Notes: generated by a model from the sequence alone, not told the origin. 64,000 nucleotides of DNA from Acuticoccus mangrovi (GCF_016411865.1 NZ_JAEKJA010000007.1:124001-188000); one strand, 5' to 3'; shown: positions 41,612 to 50,193, numbered from the stretch's first letter. Made by a program: numbers and translations.

Positions 41612-42234
41612 GACGGCTGACGGCACTCGACGCGGGCACCTACTACCACCACCGCACCCTCTACGGCCTCCGCTTCCGCGACGCGTTCGACCGCATTCTC
41701 TATGTCCGCGACCTGCCGCGCGCCGACCTGTCGGACACCGACGTGCTGTTCGTGACCTGTCGCACCGATCCCTCGGTGCTGGTGCCCAACCGTGCGGTGT
41801 TCGACGCCTTCCTCGCCCGTGGCGGTACGGTGGTGGCGATGGGCTCCACCGGCGCCCACGCCTGGCTCCCAAGCGTGCGCTGGACCGACACCGCGACGAA
41901 CTTCTGGTGGTGGAAGGAGGGCGGGAGCCTCGACCTTCACGCCGTCGCGCCCGACCATCCCTTCTTCGGTCACGTGCCGCTGCAGGATGCGATCTGGCAC
42001 CATCACGGCTTCTACGACGTGCCGGAGGGGGCGACCTCGCTGATCGACGTCGGCGACTACGGCTCGGTGCTCTATGTCGACGCGGTGTCTTCGCCCGGCA
42101 CCATGATCGTCACCGCACTCGATCCCTGCTACCACCACGGCAGCTACTTCATGCCGGCGACCACCCGTTTTCTCGACGGCTTTCTGCCGTGGCTGAAGGC
42201 CGGGCAGCTGGTGGCCGAGCCCGCCCCCGCCTGA
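41608..42234 (+). CDS. Unknown protein, possible amidotransferase-like fold, second of the pair
   Basis: The 208-residue protein has LSDTDVLFVTCRTDPSVLVPNRAVFDAFLARGGTVVAMGSTGAHAWLP, matching the layout of ILLPAHLDQRYF...FLDRGGRLVFNGHVAW in its neighbour. His/Trp-rich blocks follow: NFWWWKEGGSLDLHAVAPDHPFF, IWHHHGFYDVPEGATSLID and DPCYHHGSYFMPATTRFLDGFLPWLK. The conserved His residues suggest a metal or substrate site. No family is recognised. It sits between the paralogue-like protein and the acetamidase, so a role in the same amide pathway is inferred. Confidence 0.55.
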   Translation: MRRLTALDAGTYYHHRTLYGLRFRDAFDRILYVRDLPRADLSDTDVLFVTCRTDPSVLVPNRAVFDAFLARGGTVVAMGSTGAHAWLPSVRWTDTATNFWWWKEGGSLDLHAVAPDHPFFGHVPLQDAIWHHHGFYDVPEGATSLIDVGDYGSVLYVDAVSSPGTMIVTALDPCYHHGSYFMPATTRFLDGFLPWLKAGQLVAEPAPA

Positions 42235-42289
42235 TATGCGTCACGCGGCACCCGACGCCGGGCGCCTGCGAGCCGGGAGGAGACGCACG

Positions 42290-43234
42290 ATGGACCCTGT
42301 CGACCACACGCTGCGCGCCGGCGCCGATGCCTGCCACTGGGGCTACCTGGAGGCGCGCCGGGCGCCCGTCCTCACCGTCGAGCCGGGCGAGGTGGTCGCG
42401 ATCGAGACCGTCTCCGGCGGCCCCGAGATGATCCCCGAAGGCGACTTCGTGGTGCCGCCGGCCCTCGCCGACATCCACGCCCGCTGCGAGCGGATGCTGC
42501 CGGGTCACATCCTCACCGGCCCCGTGGCCGTCGCGGGCGCCGAGCCGGGCGATCTCCTCGAGGTGAAGATCCTCGACATCCGCCTCTCCACCGACTGGGG
42601 CTACTGCTTCTTCCGTCCGCTCGGCGGCACGCTGCCCGACCGCTTTCCCGAAGGGCGCAGCGTGACGATCGCTATCGACCGCGACGCGGGGCTCGTGCTG
42701 CCGCCGTGGGGCACGAAGATCCCGGTGTCGCCCTTCTTCGGCGTGATGGGCGTCGCGCCGCCGCCGGCCTGGGGACGCTGCACCTCGATCATCCCCCGCG
42801 CCTTCGGTGGCAATCTCGACAACAAGGAGCTGCTGCCGGGCACGTCGCTGTTCCTGCCCGTCTTCGTGGCGGGGGCGCACTTCTCCTGCGGCGACGGTCA
42901 TGCGGTGCAGGGCGACGGCGAGGTGTGCGGCACCGCGGTGGAGACGGCGCTCGACGGCGTGTTCTCCTTCGCCGTCCACAAGGGCGCCGCGACGGCGCGC
43001 CCCTTCGCGCTCACGCCGACCCACCTCATCACCATGGCGACGGATCCCGACCTCGACCGCTGCGCCGAGCGCGCCCTGTCGGACATGATCGACCAGGTGG
43101 CCGACCGCACCGACCTCACCCCGGCGGACGCCTATCAGCTCGCGAGCCTCGCCGCGGATCTGCGCATCACCCAGACGGTGAACCAGCACAAGGGCGCCCA
43201 CTGCGTCCTGTCGCGCTCACTGATCGGCATCTGA
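42290..43234 (+). CDS. Acetamidase/formamidase-family protein
   Basis: From the ATG preceded by GGGAGGAG the protein has 314 residues, the usual family length. Motifs are DACHWGYLEARRAPVLTVEPGEVVAIET at the N-terminus, PGHILTGPVAVAGAEPGDLLEVKILDI, PPPAWGRCTSIIPRAFGGNLDNKEL and GAHFSCGDGHAVQGDGEVCGTAVE. The family hydrolyses short amides such as formamide and acetamide to ammonia and the acid. It is the last gene of the transporter operon and could act on the imported compound. It is also the nearest amidase to the nitrile hydratase genes, 4 kb away. Confidence 0.88.
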   Translation: MDPVDHTLRAGADACHWGYLEARRAPVLTVEPGEVVAIETVSGGPEMIPEGDFVVPPALADIHARCERMLPGHILTGPVAVAGAEPGDLLEVKILDIRLSTDWGYCFFRPLGGTLPDRFPEGRSVTIAIDRDAGLVLPPWGTKIPVSPFFGVMGVAPPPAWGRCTSIIPRAFGGNLDNKELLPGTSLFLPVFVAGAHFSCGDGHAVQGDGEVCGTAVETALDGVFSFAVHKGAATARPFALTPTHLITMATDPDLDRCAERALSDMIDQVADRTDLTPADAYQLASLAADLRITQTVNQHKGAHCVLSRSLIGI

Positions 43235-43244
43235 GCCGACAAGC

Positions 43245-43262
43245 GGCTCGCGCCTGCGAGCC
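43245..43262. terminator. Hairpin between the convergent acetamidase and tadA genes
   Basis: GGCTCGC and GCGAGCC form a perfect 7-bp stem around GCCT. It sits between two convergent genes and could serve both strands. There is no U-run, so the role as terminator is moderate. Confidence 0.45.
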
Positions 43263-43278
43263 TGCGGGGCCAGGGCGC

Positions 43279-43716
43279 TCAGCGCAGGCGGCGGAAGAAG
43301 TCGGCGAGGAGTTCGCTCGCCTCCGCCTCGGCGAAGCCGCCGTACACCTCGGGGCGATGGTGGATGGTCGGTTGGGAAAACAGCCGCACGCCGCTCTCGA
43401 CCGCCCCGGCCTTGGGGTCGAGCGCGCCAAAATAAAGTCGGCGGATCCTTGCCAACGCGATCGCGCCAGCACACATGGCGCAGGGCTCCAAAGTGACGTA
43501 TAGATCGCACCCCGTCAGCCGTTCTGACGCAAGTGCCGCGGCGGCGCGGCGAAGAGCCAGAAGCTCCGCGTGAGCGGTCGGGTCGGCATCGGTAATCGTG
43601 CGGTTGCCGGCGCTTGCGATCACCCGTCCGTCGCGCACCACGACAGCCCCGACAGGCACCTCGCCACGCGCCGCCGCCGCGCGCGCCTCGGCAAGGGCCA
43701 TGTCCATGAATGACAT
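43279..43716 (-). CDS. tadA: tRNA adenosine(34) deaminase
   Basis: The 145-residue protein has the cytidine/deoxycytidylate deaminase zinc site: H49-A-E51 in TAHAELLAL and C79-A-M-C82 in TLEPCAMCAGAI. EVPVGAVVVRDGRVIASAGNRTITDADPTAHAE is typical of TadA, which makes inosine at the wobble position of tRNA-Arg(ACG). It is divergent from the pseudouridine synthase gene, with 19 bases between starts, so both promoters overlap each other. Confidence 0.92.
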   Translation of the reverse strand: MSFMDMALAEARAAAARGEVPVGAVVVRDGRVIASAGNRTITDADPTAHAELLALRRAAAALASERLTGCDLYVTLEPCAMCAGAIALARIRRLYFGALDPKAGAVESGVRLFSQPTIHHRPEVYGGFAEAEASELLADFFRRLR

Positions 43717-43735
43717 CAGGATTGATCCACCTTAG

Positions 43736-46700
43736 ATGACCACGATCGATGACGACCGGCCCGCGGACGAGCCGCACACCCCCCGCGAAGGCGAGCGCGT
43801 CGCCAAGGTGATCGCACGCGCCGGCGTCGCCTCGCGGCGCGATGCCGAAGCGCTGATCGAGGCAGGGCGCGTGAAAGTCAATGGCGTGCGGCTCGAGACC
43901 CCGGCCGTCGTCGTCACCGACAAGGACGAGGTGCGCGTCGACAACGAGGTGATCCCGCAGCGTCTGCGCACCCGGGCCTGGCTCTTCAACAAGCCGAAGG
44001 GGCTCGTCACCACCAACCGCGACCCGGAGGGGCGTGGCACCGTGTTCGACGCTCTGCCGTCCTCGCTGCCGCGCGTCGTCACCGTGGGCCGGCTCGACAT
44101 CAACACCGAGGGGCTGCTCCTCCTCACCAACGACGGCGGCCTCGCCCGGGTGCTCGAGCTGCCGGCGACCGGGTGGACGCGCCGCTACCGCGCCCGCGTG
44201 CACGGCGAGATCGACGAGGCGCAACTCGCCGCGCTCGCCGAAGGCACCGCCGTCGACGGCGTGCTCTATGGTCCTATCGAGGTGACGGTCGACCGCGTCA
44301 CCGGCGACAATGGCTGGCTGACGGTGTCGCTGGCGGAGGGCAAGAACCGCGAGGTGAAGATCGTCCTCGGCTCGCTCGGGCTGCAGGTGACGCGGCTCAT
44401 CCGCATCTCCTTCGGTCCCTTCCAGCTCGGCGACCTGCCGCGCGGGGAGGTGAAGGAGATCCCGACCAAGCTCCTGAAGGATCAGCTCGGCCCGCGCCTG
44501 GCGGAAGAGGCGGGGGCCGACTTCGATTCGCCGGTGACGGCGCCGCCGCGTCGGGCGAAGCCCGTTGCGGCGACGGGTCGGGGGTCGGGCGAGCGCCCGG
44601 CGAAGCCGCGTCCGGTGCGGGACGGCGGTGGCGAGCGTCCCCGCCGGTCGGGTCGCTTCGGCGCGACCGACTCCGCCGACCGTGGGGCCCGTCGCACCGG
44701 AAGCCACCACACCGCCCCGAGCGGCGAGGGCCGCGACACGCGCTCCGACCGCCCGTGGCAGAAGCGCGAAGCTCGCGACGGCGCCGACCGCCCCTGGCAG
44801 AAGCGGGAGAACCGCGAAGGCGGCGACCGCCCCTGGCAGAAGCGTGAGAACCGCGAAGGCGGCGACCGCCCTTGGCAGAAGCGCGAGAGCCGCGAAGGCG
44901 GCGACCGACCCTGGCAGAAGCGCGAGAGCCGCGAAGGCGGTGACCGCCCCTGGCAGAAGCGCGAGAGCCGCGACGGCGGTGACCGCCCCTGGCAGAAGCG
45001 TGAGAGCCGCGACGGGGGTGACCGGCCCTGGCAGAAGCGCGAGAGCCCCGAAGGCGGTGAGCGCCCCTGGCAGAAGCGTGAGGGCCGCGAAGGTGACGAT
45101 CGGCAGAGAGAGCCGCGCGAGGGCGGCGATCGGCCCTGGCAGAAGCGCGAGAACCGCGAGGGCGGCGACCGGCCTTGGCAGAAGCGGGAGAATCGCGAGG
45201 GCGGCGACCGCCCGTGGCAGAAGCGGGAGAACCGCGAGGGCGGCGACCGCCCGTGGCAGAAGCGGGAGAATCGCGAGGGTGGCGACCGCCCGTGGCAGAA
45301 GCGGGAGAATCGCGAGGGTGGCGACCGCCCGTGGCAGAAGCGTGAGAACCGCGAAGGCGACGATCGGCCGTGGCAAAAGCGTGAAGACCGCGAAGGTGAC
45401 GATCGGCAGCGAGAGTCGCGTGAGGGCGGCGACCGGCCGTGGCAGAAGCGGGAGAACCGCGAGGGCGGCGACCGGCCCTGGCAGAAGCGGGAGAACCGTG
45501 AGGGCGGCGATCGGCCTTGGCAGAAGCGTGAGAGCCGCGAGGGCGGCGACCGGCCTTGGCAGAAGCGGGAGAACCGCGAGGGCGGCGATCGGCCGTGGCA
45601 GAAGCGGGAGAACCGCGAGGGCGGCGACCGGCCTTGGCAGAAGCGGGAGAACCGCGAGGGCGGCGATCGACCGTGGCAGAAGCGGGAGAACCGCGAGGGC
45701 GGCGACCGGCCTTGGCAGAAGCGGGAGAACCGCGAGGGCGGCGATCGACCGTGGCAGAAGCGGGAGAACCGCGAGGGCGGCGACCGGCCTTGGCAGAAGC
45801 GGGAGAACCGCGAGGGCGGCGATCGACCGTGGCAGAAGCGGGAGAACCGCGAGGGCGGCGACCGGCCTTGGCAGAAGCGGGAGAACCGCGAGGGCGGCGA
45901 TCGACCGTGGCAGAAGCGGGAGAACCGCGAGGGCGGCGACCGGCCTTGGCAGAAGCGGGAGAACCGCGAGGGCGGCGATCGACCGTGGCAGAAGCGGGAG
46001 AACCGCGAGGGCGGCGACCGGCCTTGGCAGAAGCGGGAGAACCGCGAGGGCGGCGATCGACCGTGGCAGAAGCGGGAGAACCGCGAGGGCGGCGACCGGC
46101 CTTGGCAGAAGCGGGAGAACCGCGAGGGCGGCGATCGACCGTGGCAGAAGCGGGAGAACCGCGAGGGCGGCGACCGGCCTTGGCAGAAGCGGGAGAACCG
46201 CGAGGGCGGCGATCGACCGTGGCAGAAGCGGGAGAACCGCGAGGGCGGCGACCGGCCTTGGCAGAAGCGGGAGAACCGCGAGGGCGGCGATCGACCGTGG
46301 CAGAAGCGGGAGAACCGCGAGGGCGGCGACCGGCCTTGGCAGAAGCGGGAGAACCGCGAGGGCGGCGATCGACCGTGGCAGAAGCGGGAGAACCGCGAGG
46401 GCGGCGACCGGCCTTGGCAGAAGCGGGAGAACCGCGAGGGCGGCGATCGGCCTTGGCAGAAGCGGGAGAGCCGCGAAGGCGGCGACCGGTCGGAGCCGCA
46501 GGGCGAAGGCGGCGGGCGGTCTTGGCAGAAGCGCGAGGGGAGCGGCGGTGGCGGCCGGTCGTGGCAGCGGCGTGAGGGGGGCGAAGGCGCCGCCCGCGCG
46601 TCGCGGAGCTCGCGGCCGAAGGGAGGCGACAGCGCCCGCGCGTCGTTCAAGCCGAAGGGCGCCAAGTCGACGGGTACCAAGTCGACGGGCGCCAAGCCGA

Positions 46701-46750
46701 GCCGCGCCGGCGGGCGCGACGGCGCGTCCGGTCGCCCTCGCAAGCGCTGA
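43736..46750 (+). CDS. rluB: 23S rRNA pseudouridine synthase (RluB family) with a giant repeat tail
   Basis: The 1,004-residue protein has a normal RluB-type enzyme at residues 1-260: an S4 RNA-binding domain (ERVAKVIARAGVASRRDAEALI), then the RsuA-family catalytic domain with D121 in GRLDINTEGLLLLTNDG. RluB makes pseudouridine 2605 in 23S rRNA. From about residue 338 to 916 come 43 copies of a 13-residue unit (DRPWQKRENREGG and variants) plus two shorter 10-residue units, then RSWQKRE-type copies and a Lys/Gly/Ser-rich end. The tail is a charged, low-complexity, probably disordered RNA-binding region. Related proteins often have basic tails of 50-200 residues; this one is exceptionally long. 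Confidence 0.9.
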   Translation: MTTIDDDRPADEPHTPREGERVAKVIARAGVASRRDAEALIEAGRVKVNGVRLETPAVVVTDKDEVRVDNEVIPQRLRTRAWLFNKPKGLVTTNRDPEGRGTVFDALPSSLPRVVTVGRLDINTEGLLLLTNDGGLARVLELPATGWTRRYRARVHGEIDEAQLAALAEGTAVDGVLYGPIEVTVDRVTGDNGWLTVSLAEGKNREVKIVLGSLGLQVTRLIRISFGPFQLGDLPRGEVKEIPTKLLKDQLGPRLAEEAGADFDSPVTAPPRRAKPVAATGRGSGERPAKPRPVRDGGGERPRRSGRFGATDSADRGARRTGSHHTAPSGEGRDTRSDRPWQKREARDGADRPWQKRENREGGDRPWQKRENREGGDRPWQKRESREGGDRPWQKRESREGGDRPWQKRESRDGGDRPWQKRESRDGGDRPWQKRESPEGGERPWQKREGREGDDRQREPREGGDRPWQKRENREGGDRPWQKRENREGGDRPWQKRENREGGDRPWQKRENREGGDRPWQKRENREGGDRPWQKRENREGDDRPWQKREDREGDDRQRESREGGDRPWQKRENREGGDRPWQKRENREGGDRPWQKRESREGGDRPWQKRENREGGDRPWQKRENREGGDRPWQKRENREGGDRPWQKRENREGGDRPWQKRENREGGDRPWQKRENREGGDRPWQKRENREGGDRPWQKRENREGGDRPWQKRENREGGDRPWQKRENREGGDRPWQKRENREGGDRPWQKRENREGGDRPWQKRENREGGDRPWQKRENREGGDRPWQKRENREGGDRPWQKRENREGGDRPWQKRENREGGDRPWQKRENREGGDRPWQKRENREGGDRPWQKRENREGGDRPWQKRENREGGDRPWQKRENREGGDRPWQKRENREGGDRPWQKRESREGGDRSEPQGEGGGRSWQKREGSGGGGRSWQRREGGEGAARASRSSRPKGGDSARASFKPKGAKSTGTKSTGAKPSRAGGRDGASGRPRKR
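44747..46483 (+). repeat. 39-base tandem repeats inside rluB
   Basis: Forty-three 39-base units and two 30-base short units account exactly for these 1,737 bases. The units differ mainly at synonymous and a few Asn/Ser/Asp sites. Between 45626 and 46405 a 78-base dimer is repeated ten times with no visible difference, alternating GACCGGCCTTGG and GATCGACCGTGG as first bases. This block must have expanded recently. All units keep the reading frame. Confidence 0.95.
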
Positions 46751-46812
46751 GCCGATGAGCCGGCAGCGCGCGCCTCTTCGGGGCGCCGGGGCGGTGCGGC
46801 GGAGCGGCTGAC

Positions 46813-47367
46813 GTGCGCATCGTCGGCGGCAGCCATCGCGGCACCTCGCTGGTCGCCCCGCGCGGCGACCGCACCCGCCCCACCACCGACCGGATGCGCG
46901 AGACGGTGTTCAACATCATCGCCCATCGCCACGGCGAAGCACTGCGCGACGGGCGCGTGCTCGACCTCTTCGCCGGCAGCGGGGCGCTCGGGCTGGAGGC
47001 GCTGTCGCGCGGGGCGAGCTTCGCCCTCTTCGTGGAGACGGCCACCGAGGCGCGCGCCGCGATCCGCCGCAACGTCGAGGCGCTGGGCGCGCTCGGCCGC
47101 ACGCGGGTGTGGCGGCGCGACGCCACCAAGCCGGGTCCGTGCCCCGTCGCCCCGTTCACCCTCGTCTTCTGCGATCCGCCCTACGGCCACGGCCTCGGCG
47201 AGGCGGCCCTCGCGGCGGTGGCGGATGCGGGATGGCTCGCCCCCGGGGCGATCGCGGTGCTCGAGGAGCGCGCCGATCGCCTGCCCGAGGAGATCCGGGG
47301 CTTCGAGCGCCTCGACCAGCGCACCATCGGCGACAGCGCCATCGCGATCTTCGCCCTCGTCGGCTGA
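46813..47367 (+). CDS. rsmD: 16S rRNA (guanine(966)-N(2))-methyltransferase
   Basis: The GTG start gives 184 residues, the usual length. MRIVGGSHRGTSLVAPRGDRTRPTTDRMRETVFNII is the standard RsmD opening. The SAM motif DLFAGSGALGLEALSRGA spans residues 51-68 and the catalytic D121-PPY is in VFCDPPYGHG. It methylates G966 of 16S rRNA. It stands 62 bases after rluB, a common neighbour in Alphaproteobacteria. A palindrome (GGCCGG-GCGC-CCGGCC at 47376-47391) lies between it and the convergent nitrile hydratase genes. Confidence 0.93.
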   Translation: MRIVGGSHRGTSLVAPRGDRTRPTTDRMRETVFNIIAHRHGEALRDGRVLDLFAGSGALGLEALSRGASFALFVETATEARAAIRRNVEALGALGRTRVWRRDATKPGPCPVAPFTLVFCDPPYGHGLGEAALAAVADAGWLAPGAIAVLEERADRLPEEIRGFERLDQRTIGDSAIAIFALVG

Positions 47368-47375
47368 AGGGCCTC

Positions 47376-47391
47376 GGCCGGGCGCCCGGCC
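47376..47391. terminator. GC hairpin between convergent rsmD and nitrile hydratase genes
   Basis: GGCCGG-GCGC-CCGGCC is a perfect 6-bp stem with a four-base loop, directly abutting the stop of the accessory gene on the reverse strand and nine bases after the rsmD stop. No U-run follows. Confidence 0.4.
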
Positions 47392-47763
47392 CTAAGGGCG
47401 GATACGGGCGAGGGTGATGGGCTCGCCGTGCGGCGTCGCTTCGGCGGCGGCGCGCCAGTCCGCCTGCTCGGCGCGCAGCGCTTCGGCCGACACGAGCCCC
47501 GCGCTCGCCCGCTCCAGCGCCGCCACGAAGGCGACGAAATAGGCCGTCCCGTCGTCCTGCGCCCGATGATCGCGCCGCAGCTCTTCGCCGAAGATGGCGG
47601 CGAAGGCGGAGGCGTCGATCACGCCGCGCTCGACGAGCACGGCCTTGAGCGCGAAGGCCGTCGCCTCCCAGGGAGCGGCGAAGGTCGGATCCTCGCCGGT
47701 GGCGCGGGCGATGTCGGCGAGGTCGTCCGCCATCGCGGCCGGAGGGGAGGGGGCGGCGCTCAT
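47392..47763 (-). CDS. Nitrile hydratase accessory protein (metallochaperone-like)
   Basis: The 123-residue protein resembles the N-terminal part of nitrile hydratase beta subunits: DPTFAAPWEATAFALKAVLVERGVIDASAFAAIFGEEL and a C-terminal AEQADWRAAAEATPHGEPITLARI. Such P14K/NhlE-like proteins help insert cobalt and mature the alpha subunit. It overlaps the beta-subunit gene by four bases and ends the operon. Confidence 0.85.
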   Translation of the reverse strand: MSAAPSPPAAMADDLADIARATGEDPTFAAPWEATAFALKAVLVERGVIDASAFAAIFGEELRRDHRAQDDGTAYFVAFVAALERASAGLVSAEALRAEQADWRAAAEATPHGEPITLARIRP

Positions 47764-48380
47764 GCCGGTTCCAGATAGGGCTCGAAGAGGTCGACGTGGA
47801 CGTCCGCCGCGGTGGTGTCCGGACCCCACAGCGTCTCGGCGGCGAAGGCGACGTTGTAGAGCGGAGCCGGGGCCTCGCCGGCGCCCGCGGCGTTGGTGTC
47901 GGGGAAGACGTGGACGCCGTGCACCCGCACGACGGTGCCCTCCCGGCCGCGGACATATTGCGGCGCGCGCGTGTGCGAGGCGGGTCGCATCGGCTTCACC
48001 CGCACCCGGTCGCCGGCGGCGAAGGCCGGGGCGGGGCCCGGCCGGTCGACCGGTCCGCCGCGCGCCATCGCCGGGCGCACCGTGTCGGCCGTCAACACCT
48101 GGCGCGGCACCGCCTCGCCTTCGGCCACTCCGGCGTCGGCGACGAGACGCTCCAATGCGGTCAGCCAGATCTCGTAGTAGGTGGACGTATAGTAGAGCGG
48201 CCGTGGCAGGCTCTCGCGGACCGCGCGGCTGCGGTCGATCGTCCAGAGTCCCGTCGCCCCCATCGCGAGGGTGAGGGCGAAGGCCCGTCGCTCCCATTCG
48301 GCGTGGAAGATCGGCTCGTCGCGCTCCGGCGTCACCGGACCGAAGCCGTGCGCGCCGCCGATGTCGGCCGGGCCGTTCAT
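47760..48380 (-). CDS. nthB: Nitrile hydratase beta subunit
   Basis: The 206-residue protein begins [49 protein letters not shown], the family opening, and contains [18 protein letters not shown]. The C-terminal domain has the SH3-like block [38 protein letters not shown] and ends VWGPDTT-type residues ([23 protein letters not shown]). It forms the active site together with the alpha subunit. The start overlaps the alpha stop by four bases. Confidence 0.92.
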   Translation of the reverse strand: MNGPADIGGAHGFGPVTPERDEPIFHAEWERRAFALTLAMGATGLWTIDRSRAVRESLPRPLYYTSTYYEIWLTALERLVADAGVAEGEAVPRQVLTADTVRPAMARGGPVDRPGPAPAFAAGDRVRVKPMRPASHTRAPQYVRGREGTVVRVHGVHVFPDTNAAGAGEAPAPLYNVAFAAETLWGPDTTAADVHVDLFEPYLEPA

Positions 48381-48970
48381 GCGGCCACCGGCAGGCCGGT
48401 GCCGATCATGGAGTCGCGCGTCACGATGGCGGCAAGGGCCTCCTCGCTCCAGCCCGCGGTGCCGGCTGGGCGCATCGGCACCACCAGATAGCGGACCTCG
48501 GCGGTGGAGTCCCACACCCTGATGCGCGTCGCCTCCGGCAAGGCGATGCCGAAATCCTCCAGCACGCCGCGCGGGTCGGCGACCGCCTTCGCCCGGTAGG
48601 CGGGCGTCTTGTACCAGGTGGGCGGCAGGCCGAGGACGCTCCACGGATAGCAGGAGCAGAGGGTGCACACGACCATGTTGTGCACCTCGGGCGTGTTGGC
48701 GAGGGCGACCATGTGCTCGCCCTGCCGCCCGGAGAAGCCCAGCTCGGCGATGGCGGGGGTGGCATCGTCAAACAGGCGGGCGGCGTAGGCCTCGTCGACC
48801 CAGGCGCGCGCCACCACCTTGGCGCCGTTCTGCGGCCCCACCTCGTGCTCGTAGAGCGCCACGAGCTCGTCGAGCGCGGCGGCGTCGACGAGGCCTTGCT
48901 GTTCGAGGAGCGACTGGAGGGCGCGCACCCGCACCTCCATGTCGCCGAGGTGGCTGTGATCCTCGCTCAT
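48377..48970 (-). CDS. nthA: Nitrile hydratase alpha subunit, cobalt type
   Basis: The 197-residue protein has the metal motif [10 protein letters not shown] with C102, C105 and C107. The Thr after the first Cys and the YPW that follows are marks of the cobalt type, while iron types have [36 protein letters not shown] and [26 protein letters not shown] are also standard. The enzyme hydrates nitriles to amides in the cytoplasm. The start overlaps the stop of the C26 hydrolase gene by one base, so the two are co-translated. No amidase gene follows in the operon. Confidence 0.93.
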   Translation of the reverse strand: MSEDHSHLGDMEVRVRALQSLLEQQGLVDAAALDELVALYEHEVGPQNGAKVVARAWVDEAYAARLFDDATPAIAELGFSGRQGEHMVALANTPEVHNMVVCTLCSCYPWSVLGLPPTWYKTPAYRAKAVADPRGVLEDFGIALPEATRIRVWDSTAEVRYLVVPMRPAGTAGWSEEALAAIVTRDSMIGTGLPVAA

Positions 48971-49743
48971 CAGGCCGCTCGCGCGGGTCGGGCGCCGCGG
49001 GCATGGGCCCGCACGGCGTCGGCGAAGGCGTCGAACACGGCGGCGGAGGGCCCGTCACTCGCGACGAAATATTCCGGGTGCCACTGGACGCCGAGGGCGA
49101 AGCCGGCGCCGCGCACGCTCACCGCCTCGATGGTGCCGTCGGGCGCGCGCGCCTCCACCTCCAGCCCGTCGGCGAGCCGGTCGATGGCCTGGCGGTGGAC
49201 CGAGTTCACCTTGACCTCGGCGTCGCCGAGGATTGCGGCGAGGCGGCCGCCGGGCGCGGGCGCCACGGTGTGGCGCAGGGCGAAGCGGGCGTCCATGTCG
49301 GAATCGGAGGGGCCGCGGTGGTCGTCGCGGCCCGGCACCTCGTGCACGGCGACGTGCAGCGTGCCGCCGAGCGCCACGTTGAGCTCCTGAAGCCCCCGGC
49401 AGATGCACAGGAGCGGCAGCTTGCGGTCGAGGGCGGCCCGAATGAGGGGCAGGACGGTGCGATCCCGATCGGGATCGAAGGGCCCCGCCTCCTCGGTCTC
49501 CGCGGCGCCGTAGAGGCTCGGGTGCACGTTGGAGCGGGCGCCGGTCAACAGCACGCCCGAGGCGGCGTCGAGCAGAGCCGTCGGGTCGATGGGCGTCGTG
49601 ATCGTCGGAAGCTGGACCGGCAGGCAGCCGGCGAGCGCGACGGCGCTGAGGTAGGTGGATGGCCCGCCCGACCAGGCGAGCCCGTTGTGAACGATCGCGT
49701 CGCAGGACGCGATCACCATCGGCTGAACCACGCTGCCCTCCAT
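48970..49743 (-). CDS. Gamma-glutamyl-gamma-aminobutyrate hydrolase-family protein (peptidase C26)
   Basis: The 257-residue protein is a class I amidotransferase-fold hydrolase. Nucleophile C115 lies in [16 protein letters not shown] and the His-Glu pair H222/E224 in [24 protein letters not shown] is the PuuD-like block, with GAR in place of the more usual GG. PuuD cleaves gamma-glutamyl-GABA; here the substrate could be another gamma-glutamyl amide. It is the first gene of the nitrile hydratase operon, an uncommon partner. Confidence 0.87.
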   Translation of the reverse strand: MEGSVVQPMVIASCDAIVHNGLAWSGGPSTYLSAVALAGCLPVQLPTITTPIDPTALLDAASGVLLTGARSNVHPSLYGAAETEEAGPFDPDRDRTVLPLIRAALDRKLPLLCICRGLQELNVALGGTLHVAVHEVPGRDDHRGPSDSDMDARFALRHTVAPAPGGRLAAILGDAEVKVNSVHRQAIDRLADGLEVEARAPDGTIEAVSVRGAGFALGVQWHPEYFVASDGPSAAVFDAFADAVRAHARGARPARAA

Positions 49744-49797
49744 CCGGCCCGACGGACCAAATCTAGGGGCTTTTGTCGGCCGCCGGAAGGGGAGCAG

Positions 49798-49986
49798 TCA
49801 GCGGCCGGAGCTGCAGCCGGGATCCTTGACGAGGCGGGGGCGGCTCGGGGTCCCGACATTGACCAGCGGGCAGCTCCTGGAGAGCTCCTCCGGCGCCCCG
49901 GTCCGCGCGGCCGCGGGCGCGGCCGCGAGCGCGGCCCACCCGAGCCCGGCCGCCAATGAAGACTTCAAAATCTTGCCATAATTCAT
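49798..49986 (-). CDS. Small exported hypothetical protein, 62 residues
   Basis: The protein begins MNYGKILKSSLAAGLGWAALAAAPAAARTG, a plausible signal peptide, and the remaining 30 residues contain two Cys (RSCPLVNVG and DPGCSSGR). No family is recognised. The small size and lone position between the C26 hydrolase start and the TRAP genes make this a moderate call. Confidence 0.45.
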   Translation of the reverse strand: MNYGKILKSSLAAGLGWAALAAAPAAARTGAPEELSRSCPLVNVGTPSRPRLVKDPGCSSGR

Positions 49987-50173
49987 GCGCTGAACCCTCG
50001 TCTCGCCCGACAACTGGTCGGGTTGATGGGTTTTACTTAATTCAACCGCGAGGATCGGGGCATCGCAAAAGGTCGCAGGCCGGACAATACCGCGTGAGCG
50101 CCGCCGCCGGGGCGGACAGAAACCGGTTTGCTTAAATATGCGTCACATTGCACGAGACCCTTGTCCTGTTCGC

Positions 50174-50193
50174 GGAGGTCGGATTACACCTCC
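50174..50193 (+). promoter_or_regulatory. Inverted repeat in the leader of the TRAP operon
   Basis: GGAGGT and ACCTCC form a perfect 6-bp inverted repeat with an eight-base centre, 58 bases before the DctP-type start. It may be a leader hairpin or an operator. The surrounding gap (49987-50250) contains no gene and has a less GC-rich patch near 50130. Confidence 0.3.

Noticed and set aside
44747-46483. Possible CRISPR array because of many regular repeats
   Set aside because: There are no unique spacers between units; the repeats are contiguous and coding.
44565-46811. A 748-codon forward frame overlapping rluB in another phase
   Set aside because: It is the same repeat read one base off, giving an Arg/Ala/Thr low-complexity product with no ribosome site.
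44482-47190. A 902-codon open frame on the reverse strand across rluB
   Set aside because: The 39-base repeat keeps all frames open by its periodicity. The translation is a Ser/Pro/Arg repeat with no domain, and it is antisense to a clear RluB core.
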